Positions 28,697-37,891 of a stretch of DNA of 64,000 nucleotides are shown here, piece after piece. The translations under genes were made by a program, and so were the position numbers. The first letter of the stretch is position 1; every line of letters starts with the position of its first letter. The notes under the pieces are model-generated. The model did no database searches and was not told the origin of the DNA. It worked only from the letters and a program-made list of their open reading frames with translations. Origin of the DNA: Sphingosinicella microcystinivorans (GTDB taxonomy: Bacteria > Pseudomonadota > Alphaproteobacteria > Sphingomonadales > Sphingomonadaceae); contig NZ_CP116005.1 in the NCBI RefSeq assembly GCF_027941835.1, forward strand, positions 2,247,501 to 2,311,500, written 5' to 3'.

Positions 28697-29689
28697 TCAT
28701 CCTACCTGATCGCTACCAAGTTGGGCCGCCTCCGCGCTTTTGCGCACCCAGTCGTAATCATGCTCGCCTGACTTCGCGATCAACTTGCGGATGGTTTCAG
28801 CGGAAAGTCGCGGCGTTTTGGCGTTCCTTGCAAAGCCATTGACGTTGAATTTCTTACCCGCCTGTGCGTCGCTTTCCGCCCTTCTGCGGGCGGCGTCCAG
28901 GACTTGCCCAACCTCGATCTGCGTCAGCACATCCCAAGGGCCGCGCTGCTGCACACGGGCGTTCCAATCCGCAAATCGATCTGACGGGATTTTTGCAATC
29001 CAGTGCATTTCGATCTTTGGCTCCGATGGCGACGGTTCCCGTTGTTCTTCGTCCGGCGCTTTGACCACGTAGATCGGTCGATCCAACGTGCCACCCCAAG
29101 GCATCCATAAGGCGGCATAATCTTTGGGATTGGCCAGCAACAGGATCGGCGCGAAACGATTGCCAAATGTGCCGGGCGCGATTTCCGTATCGAAGAGTTG
29201 GCCATCGTTCGCGCGCAGCGCACTCGTGCTGACTGGCCCATATCCTTTTGACATCACCGCCCGCAAGCGCCCGGCAGCAAGGTCGGTCAGCAACGTCTCT
29301 ATTTCTGGCGGCAGGGGGGTGTCATAGGGACGCTTGGCGACGAAACGCCTGCGCCGCTGGATCAATCGTCCGCCCAACCAGCTCATCATGACCGTGGTTG
29401 CCCCGCCCACTGCCAAGGCTTGCGCGCCCCATTCGCTGGAATGCGGCGGGGAACCGGCGACAATGGCAAATCCCGCAACCGCCGCAATCGCGCCTATCGT
29501 TCCGATTACAGATCGCCCCGCATTGATCGCCCCCAGCCTCCGGCGAAGCGGCCTCACCAGCCTTTCAATCTCGGCCCGCCCGGTTTCGATATTGTCAGGC
29601 GCAAGGCGGAGCGCGGCGACATCGCTAAGCAGATCGACCTCGATCACGAGGACGGTTCCTGCGATCCCGGCAAGCAATACGCTCCCCAT
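28697..29689 (-). CDS. Uncharacterised membrane protein next to the integrase
   Basis: A 330-residue protein with a hydrophobic N terminus (about residues 2-20) and two membrane segments near residues 60-80 (VIGTIGAIAAVAGFAIVAG) and 90-108. A soluble domain follows (ALWMPWGGTLDRPIYVV) and then a C-terminal helical part. Its 5' end overlaps the integrase 3' end by 46 bases, so it is probably cotranscribed with it. No family recognised; it may be cargo such as an entry-exclusion or sensor protein, which is only a guess. Confidence 0.65.
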   Translation of the reverse strand: MGSVLLAGIAGTVLVIEVDLLSDVAALRLAPDNIETGRAEIERLVRPLRRRLGAINAGRSVIGTIGAIAAVAGFAIVAGSPPHSSEWGAQALAVGGATTVMMSWLGGRLIQRRRRFVAKRPYDTPLPPEIETLLTDLAAGRLRAVMSKGYGPVSTSALRANDGQLFDTEIAPGTFGNRFAPILLLANPKDYAALWMPWGGTLDRPIYVVKAPDEEQREPSPSEPKIEMHWIAKIPSDRFADWNARVQQRGPWDVLTQIEVGQVLDAARRRAESDAQAGKKFNVNGFARNAKTPRLSAETIRKLIAKSGEHDYDWVRKSAEAAQLGSDQVG

Positions 29690-30807
29690 GCGTTCATAAG
29701 CGCCCGCCGCTTTTCCAGCAGATTGCCGCGCCGGTAAGCAGCTTCAACCTTGTTCTCGATGGTGTGCGCCAGCGCCATTTCCGCAACGTCACCGTCGAAG
29801 TCGGTTTCCTCGGCAACCCAATCGCGGAAGCTGGATCGGAAACCATGCGGCACGGCAGGGATTTCCAAGTCGCGGCAAATCTTGGTCAGAGTCATATCCG
29901 ACAAGGGCTTGCCGTAGCGAGCGCCCGGAAACACAAGATCGTTGCGAACCTCCCGATAGGTTTCGGCCCGCAGGAAAGCACTGACGGCGGCATCCGACAG
30001 TGGCACCACATGTTCGCGCCCTGCCTTCATCCGGTCCGCCGGGATCGTCCAGAGCTTCTTTTCAAGATCAAGCTCACTCCATGCCGCACCGCGAATTTCG
30101 CCCGAACGCGAAGCGGTCAGAATCAACGCCTCGAAGGCGAGGCGGCCAACCGATTCTCGTTCACGCAACTTGGCGGCGAAGGCCGGAACATCGGCATAGG
30201 GCAAGGCACTGTGATGAACCGGCTTGACCTTCACCTTGGGTAGCGACTTGTTCATGGCCGCAATCGGCAAGGGCAAGTCCCGATAACCCTTGGCGATAGC
30301 CCAGTCGATCACGGCAACGATCTGCTGGCGCACGCGCCGGGCGGTTTCCGGCTTTTCGAGCCAGATGGCGACGAGCGCATCGCGGACATGCGGCCCCTCC
30401 ACCTTGCTCACCGCCATGTCACCAAAAAAGGGAAAAGCATATGTCGTGAGGGTCGAAAGCCACTGATCGCGGTGCTTGGCGTTGCGCCAGTTCTTCTTGT
30501 TCTCTGCAAAGACGATAGCGGCGGCTTCGCGGAATGTCGGGATACCCGCTTCCTTGCGCCGCTCGGCGATGGGGTCGAGGCCGACTTCCACCTGACTGCG
30601 CACCTTGGCCGCGCGCTCGCGCGCCACGGCCAGCGAAACCTTCTTCGCGCTGCCAAGGCCGATGTCGCGTCGCTTGCCGTCTTTCTGCACCCGGCAGACC
30701 CATGAGCGGGCACCTGCGCGGCTGACCAGCAGATACAGACCGTCGCCGTCGCCATAGCGTCCGGGCAGCTTCGCCGCCTTCACCGCCGTAGCCGACAACC
30801 GGCCCAT
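29644..30807 (-). CDS. int: P4-type tyrosine integrase
   Basis: A 387-residue integrase. The N-terminal arm-binding domain (KAAKLPGRYGDGDGLYLLV) is the DUF4102 type. A core-binding domain follows, and a catalytic domain with Arg in TASRSGEIRG, HGFRSSFRDW (H-x-x-R) and the nucleophile Tyr in KVEAAYRR. The start at 30807 (MGRLSATAVK) is canonical; the frame is open upstream without family features. It lies 140 bases from the intact tRNA-Ser whose 3' end is duplicated at 7735, so it is the enzyme that integrated the 23-kb element. Confidence 0.93.
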   Translation of the reverse strand: MGRLSATAVKAAKLPGRYGDGDGLYLLVSRAGARSWVCRVQKDGKRRDIGLGSAKKVSLAVARERAAKVRSQVEVGLDPIAERRKEAGIPTFREAAAIVFAENKKNWRNAKHRDQWLSTLTTYAFPFFGDMAVSKVEGPHVRDALVAIWLEKPETARRVRQQIVAVIDWAIAKGYRDLPLPIAAMNKSLPKVKVKPVHHSALPYADVPAFAAKLRERESVGRLAFEALILTASRSGEIRGAAWSELDLEKKLWTIPADRMKAGREHVVPLSDAAVSAFLRAETYREVRNDLVFPGARYGKPLSDMTLTKICRDLEIPAVPHGFRSSFRDWVAEETDFDGDVAEMALAHTIENKVEAAYRRGNLLEKRRALMNAWGAYCLPGSQEPSS

Positions 30808-30814
30808 GATTTTT

Positions 30815-30834
30815 CTCCCACATTTATTACCACA
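30815..30834. repeat. Paired CTCCCACA-type repeats near the integrase start
   Basis: CTCCCACA at 30815-30822 is followed by TACCACA at 30828-30834, the same 12-base period as the pair at 7813-7832 and with the same following ACGA. These are candidate integrase arm sites at the right end of the element. They also lie in the integrase leader and could serve in autoregulation. Confidence 0.45.
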
Positions 30835-30946
30835 CGATGCGTGGGATACCATGCAATTCGGGAATACGCAATCAAACACGAATCCGCAGAAAATCGACTA
30901 AAAACAGCCGATTATGCTACGGTTTGGGTTATGGTGAGATAGGCTG

Positions 30947-31037
<91 letters not shown>

Positions 31038-31137
31038 GCACCGGGTGGTGCAAGCGGCATGGCTGGCACCGGATCGACGAAGGCGGGCATATAGGCGAGG
31101 TTCCGGGGTCTTGCCAAGCCCGCAATCGTCGGTTTCG

Positions 31138-31998
31138 TCAGTTCAGCACCACGGTCTGGTTTCCGTTGCCGAGAATGCGGTGTTCCGCGTGCCAGCGCAC
31201 GGCGCGGGCGAGGACGGAGGCTTCGACCTCGCGGCCGATGGCGACCATTTCTTCCGCGGTCATGGCGTGGCTCACGCGGCGTACGTCCTGCTCGATGATG
31301 GGGCCCTCGTCGAGGTCGGCGGTGACATAGTGCGCGGTGGCGCCGATCAGCTTCACGCCGCGCGCCTTCGCCTGATGATAGGGCTTCGCACCCTTGAAGC
31401 TCGGCAGGAAGCTGTGGTGGATGTTGATGCAGCGGCCCGCGAGCCTGCCTGCGAAGTCGTCCGAGAGAATCTGCATGTAGCGTGCGAGCACGGTGAGTTC
31501 GGCGCCGCTTTCCGCAATGATCTCGAGGAAACGGCGTTCCTGCGCGGCCTTGTCGGCGCGGTCGACCGGCAGGTGATGATAGGGGATGCTGTGCCACGCG
31601 ACGCGCCCCCGCTCCTGCTCGTGGTTCGAGACGACGCCGACGATGCGGATCGGCAGCGCCCCGATCTCGACCTTGTGGAGCAGGTCGACGAGGCAGTGGT
31701 TGAACTTCGAGACGGCGATCAGCACCGGCATCGGCGCCGTGATGTCGTGGACCTCCCAGTCGAGCCCCAGCGCGGCGACGGCCGGGGCGATGTGCTGCGG
31801 CAGGTCGGCGATGCGGGCGCGGCCGCTCGCCAGTTCCATGCGCACGAAGAAGGTGGCGCTGTCGGGGTCGCCGTAGATGGCCGCCTCGCGGATGTCCCAG
31901 CCGTTTTCGGCGAGGAGCGGCGTCAGCCGGGCGAGGATGCCGGGCTGGTCGGGGCAGCGGAAGCGGAGCACGCAGCGGGCGTGGTTCGGTTCGGTCAT
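31138..31998 (-). CDS. purU: Formyltetrahydrofolate deformylase PurU
   Basis: A 286-residue protein: an N-terminal ACT domain (LRFRCPDQPGILARLTPLL) and a formyltransferase-fold domain with INIHHSFLPSF and the DLDEGPIIEQD active-site segment. It hydrolyses 10-formyl-THF to formate and THF. It lies 26 bases after the sarcosine oxidase gamma gene on the same strand. There it would recycle the one-carbon units that sarcosine oxidase loads onto folate. ATG at 31998. Confidence 0.93.
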   Translation of the reverse strand: MTEPNHARCVLRFRCPDQPGILARLTPLLAENGWDIREAAIYGDPDSATFFVRMELASGRARIADLPQHIAPAVAALGLDWEVHDITAPMPVLIAVSKFNHCLVDLLHKVEIGALPIRIVGVVSNHEQERGRVAWHSIPYHHLPVDRADKAAQERRFLEIIAESGAELTVLARYMQILSDDFAGRLAGRCINIHHSFLPSFKGAKPYHQAKARGVKLIGATAHYVTADLDEGPIIEQDVRRVSHAMTAEEMVAIGREVEASVLARAVRWHAEHRILGNGNQTVVLN

Positions 31999-32024
31999 GG
32001 CGGGGATTTCCGTTCTGGTGGGGG

Positions 32025-32549
32025 TCAGGCGGCGTTCGCGGCGTGGCCGATCAGGTGCAGGACATAGTCGGTGTAGCTCTGGTCCACGATCAGCAGGAAC
32101 GCGGGCGCGTCGCCGGTGCGCGCGACGAACGCGCCGATGTCGCCGAGGCGGGTGCGGACCGCGGCGCCCACCGGAAAGCGATCCGGGCGGAGATCGAGCG
32201 GAGTGAGGGCGGCAAGGCACGCCTGCCCCGCAGGGCCTTCGAACCGCAGCGCGGTACGTCCGTGTGTCAGATCGAGCGCGAGCACGACGTCTTCCTGGAA
32301 CGTCTCGTCCACGTACCCGAGGGCGGTCGCGACGGCATCGGCGGGGCCGGTCAGCAGCCATTCGCCCGGCGCGATCGCCGAGAGGGCGATGCTGCCGTTC
32401 TCGCTGTAGCGGTTCGGGGCGGGTGCACCGAGGCCGAGCGCCGCGGCCAGCCGTTGCGGCGTGTCGGCTCCGCCGCCGATCTGGACCTTGGCGACGCCGA
32501 GGTCCGCGTCGATACGGCACCCGGCCGGCATGTCGAGGATGTCAGGCAT
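32025..32549 (-). CDS. soxG: Sarcosine oxidase gamma subunit
   Basis: A 174-residue protein with the GcvT-like fold of SoxG (NGSIALSAIAPGEWLLTG, then DLTHGRTALRFEGP, then YTDYVLHLIG). It is a structural subunit of heterotetrameric sarcosine oxidase. The start at 32549 overlaps the soxA stop by 8 bases. It lies last of the four sox genes, before purU. Confidence 0.88.
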   Translation of the reverse strand: MPDILDMPAGCRIDADLGVAKVQIGGGADTPQRLAAALGLGAPAPNRYSENGSIALSAIAPGEWLLTGPADAVATALGYVDETFQEDVVLALDLTHGRTALRFEGPAGQACLAALTPLDLRPDRFPVGAAVRTRLGDIGAFVARTGDAPAFLLIVDQSYTDYVLHLIGHAANAA

Positions 32550-35472
32550 CGAGCCGGGCTCCTTCCGGATCATAGCGGCAAAGGCCGGTGATGCGGGCTT
32601 CGCGCCACGCCCCGAGGTCCCAGACGCGCACGCTTTCGCCGATCCGGTCCTGTCCGCGCGCGACAAGCGCGAGCGCGAGCGGGGCCTCCAGCGTGGGGGA
32701 CCATGCGCTCGACGTCACCCAGCCCTCGCTCGGCTTCGGCGCGGCTGCCATTTCCGGGAGGACGTGCGCGCCCGCGACCAGCGGCGCGGGGTTGCCGTCC
32801 GTCACTTCGAGGCCGACGAGGCTGCGCCGGTCGCCCCTCAGCCCATCCGGGCGGAGCGCGGAGCGGCGGCCCACGAAATCCTGCGTTTTCTTCCGCATGA
32901 TCCCGCCGAAGCCGATGTCCTGCGGCAGCGTGGTGCCGTCGGTGTCGGAGCCGACGTGCAGGAAGCCCTTCTCGATGCGCATCGTCATCAGCGCCTCGAC
33001 GCCGAACGGGGTCAGGCCGTGGGGGGCGCCGGCTTCGACCAGCGCCGTCCAGAGCCGTTCGGCATCCCGCCACGGCACGGCGATCTCATAGGAAAGCTCG
33101 CCGGTGAAGCTGACGCGCGCGACTTGTGTGGGGATGCCGCAGATTCGTCCGGCGCGCGCGCTCATGTGCGGGAAGGCATCGCCGGAGATGTCGATGTCCG
33201 GCTCCAGCGCAGCGAGCACGTGGCGCGCCTTCGGCCCGGCGATGTTCGCGACCGCCCGGCAGGTGGTGACGTCCTCGACGAGCACGCGCATCTGCGTCCA
33301 TTCGCATTGCAGCCATTCGCGGAAGGCTTCCGCGACAGCGGCGGCATGACCACTGGTCGTGCCGACGAGGAAGCGGTCGTCCGCCAGCCGCGTGACCACG
33401 CCGTCGTCGAACACGGTGCCGTTCTCGGTCAGCATGATCGCGTAGCGGCAGCGGCCGACCTTCAGCGTGCTGATCGTGTTCACGTACATGCGGTCGAGGA
33501 AGGCGGCGGCGTCCGGCCCCTTCACCTTGATCTTGCCGAGCGGCGAGGCCTCGAAGAGGCCGACGCCGCTGCGCACGGCCAGCACCTCGCGGCGGACGGC
33601 GTCCGCCTCCTGCTCACCGGGACGAAGGTAGGCCGCAGGGCGCATCCAGCCGCCGTACTCGTCGAGCAGGGCGCCGCGTTCGACATGCCAGTCGTGGAGC
33701 GCGAGGCGGCGGCGCGGGTGCAGCCCTTCGCCGACGCGGTGCCCGGCGAAGACGCCGAACGGTGTCGGGTCATAGGGCGGGCGGAATTTCGTGGTGCCGA
33801 TCGCCTCCATCGGCTTGTCCAGCAATGTGCCGAGGATGCCGATGCCGTTGACGTTCGAGGTCTTGCCCTGATCGGAGGCCATGCCGAGCGTCGTGTAGCG
33901 CTTCAGGTGCTCGACCGACCGGAAATTCTCGCGCGCGGCGAGCGCGACGTCTCCGGCGGTCACGTCGTTCTGGAAATCGACCCACGCTTCGGGGTCGGGC
34001 TCTCCGGTTTCGGAAATCGACCAGAGCGCCGGGATCGGCGATGCGGCCTTACGGGGCGCGTCGTCTCCGCGTGCGGCGGCAAGCGTACCGTCTGGCGTGA
34101 AATCGCCCGCTGCGCCGCCGATGCTCCTGTGTCCCGCAGCGGCGAGGGGAACGAAGCTCTGAAGGTTCGGGTCGAGCGTCAAACGCCCCGCACCATGCGA
34201 GTGCAGGTGGACGGCAGGGTTCCAGCCGCCCGACACGAGCAGCGTGTCGCAGCACAACTCGATCGTCTGGCCCTCGATCCGCCCGGCGGCGTTCACGCGC
34301 CCGAGGCGCACGCCCCGTATGATCCTGCCGCCGATCGCCGCCGATGGCGCCATGCCCGCGTGGACGGGGATGCCGAGGGCATCTGCGCGCGCTGTCAGCG
34401 CGGCGGAGGGAGTCCCGCGCGCATCGGCGATGGCCGCGATGCGCGTGCCTGCCTCGGCCAGATCGAACGCCGCCTGCCACGCGCTGTCGTTGTTGGTGGC
34501 GACGACGATCTCCCGCCCGGCGACGACGCCGTAGCGATGGAGATAGGCGCGTGCGGCGCCCGCCAGTATCACGCCCGGCCGGTCGTTGCCCCGGAACACC
34601 AGCGGGCGTTCGATGGCGCCCTGCGCGAGCACCAGTTCGTTCGCGCGGACCCGCCACAGCCGTTGGCGTGGGCCGGTGCGCTGCCCAAGCGGCAGATGGT
34701 CGGTCAGCCGCTCGCACAGCGCGACCATGCCGTGGTCGTAGTGCCCCGTGGCGAGCGTCCGCGTCTTCAGCGTGACGTTCGGCAGCGCCGCGAGCGCGCG
34801 GAGCGTATCCTCGATCCAGACGCGCGCGGGCTTGCCCTCGATCGCATCGCTCGTCCCGGCGAGCCTGCCGCCCCAATGCGCGCTGCCCGTCACCAGCATC
34901 ACTGATTTCCCGGCCTGCGCGGCATGAAGCGCCGCCGCGAGCCCGGCGATGCCGCCGCCGACGACCAGAACGTCCATGTGCACGGAGACCTGCGCGTAGG
35001 TATCCGGATCGGGAAGGTCCGGCGCCTTGCCGAGGCCCGCGGCCTTGCGGATCGCGGGCTCGAACAGCAGCCAGTCCGGCCACATGAAGGTCTTGTAGTA
35101 GAACGCCGCCGGGATGAATCGCTTGAACAGGCCGTTCACCGCCATCAGGTCGAAGCGGAGGCTCGGCCACGCGTTCACCGGGTTCGCGTCGAGTCCCTCG
35201 TAAAGCTCTACGTAAGGCGCCTTGAGGTTCGGGATCGTGCCCGCGCCCTGTTCGAGCTGGACGATGGCGTTGGGCTCGTCGAGTCCTGCGGCGATGAGGC
35301 CGCGCGGGCGGTGGTATTTGAAGCTGCGCCCGACCATGCGCTCGCCGCTCGCGAGCAGTGCGGAGGCGAGCGTGTCGCCCGCGAACCCCGAATGGGTCCT
35401 GCCCTCCCAGCGGAAGGTGACGGGTCGGCTGCGGTCGATGTCGCCGCCGTGTTCGAGGCGATAGCCGCTCAT
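32542..35472 (-). CDS. soxA: Sarcosine oxidase alpha subunit
   Basis: A 976-residue subunit. The N terminus is a 2Fe-2S-ferredoxin-like HCP3 domain (VTFRWEGRTHSGFAGDTLA). A dinucleotide-binding FAD/NAD domain follows (VLVVGGGIAGLAAALHAA near residue 170), and the C-terminal 400 residues form a folate-binding GcvT-like domain (GVGLFEASPLGKIKV, then SFTGELSYEIAVP). The enzyme oxidises sarcosine to glycine, H2O2 and 5,10-methylene-THF when THF is available. Its start overlaps the soxD stop by four bases. Full-length for the family. Confidence 0.93.
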   Translation of the reverse strand: MSGYRLEHGGDIDRSRPVTFRWEGRTHSGFAGDTLASALLASGERMVGRSFKYHRPRGLIAAGLDEPNAIVQLEQGAGTIPNLKAPYVELYEGLDANPVNAWPSLRFDLMAVNGLFKRFIPAAFYYKTFMWPDWLLFEPAIRKAAGLGKAPDLPDPDTYAQVSVHMDVLVVGGGIAGLAAALHAAQAGKSVMLVTGSAHWGGRLAGTSDAIEGKPARVWIEDTLRALAALPNVTLKTRTLATGHYDHGMVALCERLTDHLPLGQRTGPRQRLWRVRANELVLAQGAIERPLVFRGNDRPGVILAGAARAYLHRYGVVAGREIVVATNNDSAWQAAFDLAEAGTRIAAIADARGTPSAALTARADALGIPVHAGMAPSAAIGGRIIRGVRLGRVNAAGRIEGQTIELCCDTLLVSGGWNPAVHLHSHGAGRLTLDPNLQSFVPLAAAGHRSIGGAAGDFTPDGTLAAARGDDAPRKAASPIPALWSISETGEPDPEAWVDFQNDVTAGDVALAARENFRSVEHLKRYTTLGMASDQGKTSNVNGIGILGTLLDKPMEAIGTTKFRPPYDPTPFGVFAGHRVGEGLHPRRRLALHDWHVERGALLDEYGGWMRPAAYLRPGEQEADAVRREVLAVRSGVGLFEASPLGKIKVKGPDAAAFLDRMYVNTISTLKVGRCRYAIMLTENGTVFDDGVVTRLADDRFLVGTTSGHAAAVAEAFREWLQCEWTQMRVLVEDVTTCRAVANIAGPKARHVLAALEPDIDISGDAFPHMSARAGRICGIPTQVARVSFTGELSYEIAVPWRDAERLWTALVEAGAPHGLTPFGVEALMTMRIEKGFLHVGSDTDGTTLPQDIGFGGIMRKKTQDFVGRRSALRPDGLRGDRRSLVGLEVTDGNPAPLVAGAHVLPEMAAAPKPSEGWVTSSAWSPTLEAPLALALVARGQDRIGESVRVWDLGAWREARITGLCRYDPEGARLDA

Positions 35473-35756
35473 GCCTCGCTCTCCAGCACGGGGCGGGGAT
35501 CGGTCATGCCGTAGACGGCGAGGATACGATGCGAAACCGTGTCGCGCGCGACGTTGAACCAGAGGCCGCAGCCGAAGCGGTGGTGCCAGCGTTCGAAGCC
35601 GAGGCCCTTCACGTTGTCGCGGTAGAACATGTAGTCCGCCCATGCCGTGTCGTCGGTGGACGCCGGGGCGGCGGGGCGGACGATCGGGCTCTCGCCGCCG
35701 CAGCGGAACTCGCTCTCGGCGCGCGGCCCACACCAGGGACAGTCGATCAGCAGCAT
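35469..35756 (-). CDS. soxD: Sarcosine oxidase delta subunit
   Basis: A 95-residue protein with the zinc-binding start LLIDCPWCGPR and a later HHRFGCGLWFNVARDT, diagnostic of SoxD. It binds zinc and bridges the other subunits. The start at 35756 was chosen over a longer frame because it puts the Cys motif at the N terminus. It sits 7 bases after soxB and overlaps soxA. Confidence 0.92.
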   Translation of the reverse strand: MLLIDCPWCGPRAESEFRCGGESPIVRPAAPASTDDTAWADYMFYRDNVKGLGFERWHHRFGCGLWFNVARDTVSHRILAVYGMTDPRPVLESEA

Positions 35757-35763
35757 GGCATCC

Positions 35764-37008
35764 TCAATGGGCAATGCCGGAGGCGGCGGCTTCGTCGATG
35801 AGCGCGCCGGTCCGGAAACGGTCGAGCGAGAAGGGGGCGGCAAGCGGGTACGCTTCGCCGGTGGCGATGTGGTGGGCAAGGCAGAAGCCGCCGCCGGGGA
35901 TCGCCTTGAAGCCGCCGGTGCCCCAGCCGCAGTTGAGGTACAGGCCCTTGACCGGGCTTTCGCCGAGGATCGGCGTCGAATCGTGCACGACATCGACGAT
36001 GCCCGCCCATTGCCGGAGCAGGCGCACGCGCGAGAAGTGCGGGAACAGGTCTATGAGGCCCGCCGCCGTGTGTTCGAGCACGGGCAGGCTGCCGCGCTGG
36101 GCATAGGAGGGGAACAGGTCGAGCGTGCCCCCCACCACGATCTCGCCCTTGTCGGACTGGCTGAGGTAGGTGCCGGTGGAGGGCGCCAGTACCACGGTGT
36201 CCAGAACCGGTTTCATCGGCTCCGAGACGAACGCCTGAAGCGCGTAGGAGACGATCGGCAGGCGGAAGCCCGCGCGTTTCGCCATCACGCTGCTGTGTCC
36301 CGCGACCGCGAGGCCGACGCGCTCCGCCGCGATGTCGCCGAGCGAGGTCTGGACGCCGGTGATGCGTCCCTCGCGAATGTCGAAGCCGGTTACTTCGCAG
36401 TTCTGGATGATGTCGACGCCGAGCCTGTCCGCGGCGCGTGCGTAGCCCCACGCGACGGCGTCGTGGCGGGCGGTGCCGCCGCGCGGCTGCAGCAGGCCTG
36501 CAAGGATCGGGAAGCGCGGGGTGGGGTTGAGGCCGGGAATGCGGCGAAGCACGTCCGCGCCCTCGTGATATTCGGCGTCGGCGCCGTTGAGGCGCATCGC
36601 GTTCACCGAGCGGCGCAGCATCTCCACGCCGTGGCGGTCGTGCGCGAAGGTCCACATGCCGCGCCGCGAGAACATGATGTTGTAGTTGAGCTCGCGCGAT
36701 AACCCCTCATAGAGCGACAGCGAGAAATCGTAGAAGCGCGTGCTTTCCGGGAAGAAATAGTTGGACCGGATCACGGTGGTGTTGCGCCCCGTGTTGCCGC
36801 CGCCGATCCAGCCGCGCTCCAGCACCGCGATGTCCTTCATGCCGTGCTTGCTGGCGAGATAATAGGCCGTCGCAAGGCCATGCCCGCCGCCGCCGATGAT
36901 GACGGCCTGATAGCGTTTCCGGGGTTTCCCCTCGCGCCATGCGGGCGTCCACGTCCGCTGCCCCGAAAGGCCCGCGCGCAGCAGCGACCACGCCGAATAT
37001 CGTGTCAC
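35764..37008 (-). CDS. soxB: Sarcosine oxidase beta subunit
   Basis: A 414-residue FAD-dependent oxidoreductase with the dinucleotide-binding motif AVIIGGGGHGLATAYYLA near residue 35 and IGGGNTGRNTTVIRSNYF, the region of covalent flavin in SoxB proteins. It is the catalytic subunit for amine oxidation. It begins with GTG at 37008; no better ATG precedes the family start. It heads the soxBDAG-purU operon, and a perfect palindrome lies 55 bases upstream. Confidence 0.93.
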   Translation of the reverse strand: MTRYSAWSLLRAGLSGQRTWTPAWREGKPRKRYQAVIIGGGGHGLATAYYLASKHGMKDIAVLERGWIGGGNTGRNTTVIRSNYFFPESTRFYDFSLSLYEGLSRELNYNIMFSRRGMWTFAHDRHGVEMLRRSVNAMRLNGADAEYHEGADVLRRIPGLNPTPRFPILAGLLQPRGGTARHDAVAWGYARAADRLGVDIIQNCEVTGFDIREGRITGVQTSLGDIAAERVGLAVAGHSSVMAKRAGFRLPIVSYALQAFVSEPMKPVLDTVVLAPSTGTYLSQSDKGEIVVGGTLDLFPSYAQRGSLPVLEHTAAGLIDLFPHFSRVRLLRQWAGIVDVVHDSTPILGESPVKGLYLNCGWGTGGFKAIPGGGFCLAHHIATGEAYPLAAPFSLDRFRTGALIDEAAASGIAH

Positions 37009-37062
37009 TTGCTCCGTCTCCCGCCTCTCGACCCTCGTTACGCCGTCCGGGAAGCAATAGAT

Positions 37063-37072
37063 ACACTAGTGT
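37063..37072. promoter_or_regulatory. Palindrome upstream of soxB
   Basis: ACACTAGTGT is a perfect 10-bp palindrome (extendable to ATACACTAGTGTTT with mismatches) between the TetR gene and soxB. It is a candidate operator for that TetR protein. Confidence 0.45.
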
Positions 37073-37170
37073 TTGGAATCAACCCTTCGGAATGTATGGT
37101 GATCGAAAGAATCACGGTCCTGGGCGCTGATGCCCCCGGGATGACGGTACAGGTTTGCACTGTGGAGCGG

Positions 37171-37830
37171 CTAGCCGGCGGCCTTGCGCCCCGCGCGCCT
37201 GGGGGCGGGCGTTTCGCGGACGAGATCGTCGAGGACCTTGATCAGCTTCGCCGTCGGTTCGCGTCCGGTGAGGACACGGTAGTACAGCGGCACGAGGCGA
37301 AGCCGCTCCGCGTGCGGCTCGCGGAAGCCGAGCGCGTAGTAGCCGATCTGGTGGAAATGGGTGATGCGCGCCCGGACGAGGCTTTCGTCGCTGTCGTAGC
37401 CGCTCTTCTCGAACAGCTCCTGCAGCAGCGCGATCCACGCGGCATCGGCGCGTTCGACTGCCTCGGCGACCTCGTTGCTCTTGCGCGCCCACGCGCGCAC
37501 GGCGACGTCGAAGGAGGGGAAAGCGGGGTCGGCTTCCAGCCAGCTCGCCACGACCTCGGTGAGATCGGGCGCGTTCTTCGCCCAGCGCGCGCGGATCTGC
37601 GCGATCTCGAAATAGTTGCGCGCTTCCCAGTCGGTCAGCAGCGCGTCGAGAAGGTCGCGGCGGTGCTGGAAATGCCAGTAGAAGCTGCCGCGCGTCACGC
37701 GCATCTGCTTCGCCAGCCGATCGACCTTCACGTCGTCGACGCCGCGTTCGACCAGCGTCTTGCGCGCGCTCGCGATCCAGTCCTCCCGGGTGAGACGGCG
37801 CGGCGCGCGCGCCTTGGGCGTAGCGGTCAT
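37171..37830 (-). CDS. TetR-family regulator
   Basis: A 219-residue protein with an N-terminal helix-turn-helix (KVDRLAKQMRVTRGSFYWHFQHRRDLLDAL, residues about 35-65) and a helical ligand-binding C-terminal part. It lies immediately upstream of soxB, on the same strand, with a 162-base gap that holds a palindrome. It probably controls the sarcosine oxidase operon in response to a methylated-amine or one-carbon metabolite; the ligand is not known. Confidence 0.85.
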   Translation of the reverse strand: MTATPKARAPRRLTREDWIASARKTLVERGVDDVKVDRLAKQMRVTRGSFYWHFQHRRDLLDALLTDWEARNYFEIAQIRARWAKNAPDLTEVVASWLEADPAFPSFDVAVRAWARKSNEVAEAVERADAAWIALLQELFEKSGYDSDESLVRARITHFHQIGYYALGFREPHAERLRLVPLYYRVLTGREPTAKLIKVLDDLVRETPAPRRAGRKAAG

Positions 37831-37891
37831 GGGCCGAAGCGATGCGCGTTGCAGCCCGGATTGTCCAGTGCTTCCTTGCAGATGCCGGGCC

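Noticed and set aside
32461-34905. An 814-codon open frame on the plus strand opposite soxA
   Set aside because: No family features; it mirrors the codon bias of soxA, which has all its domains on the minus strand.
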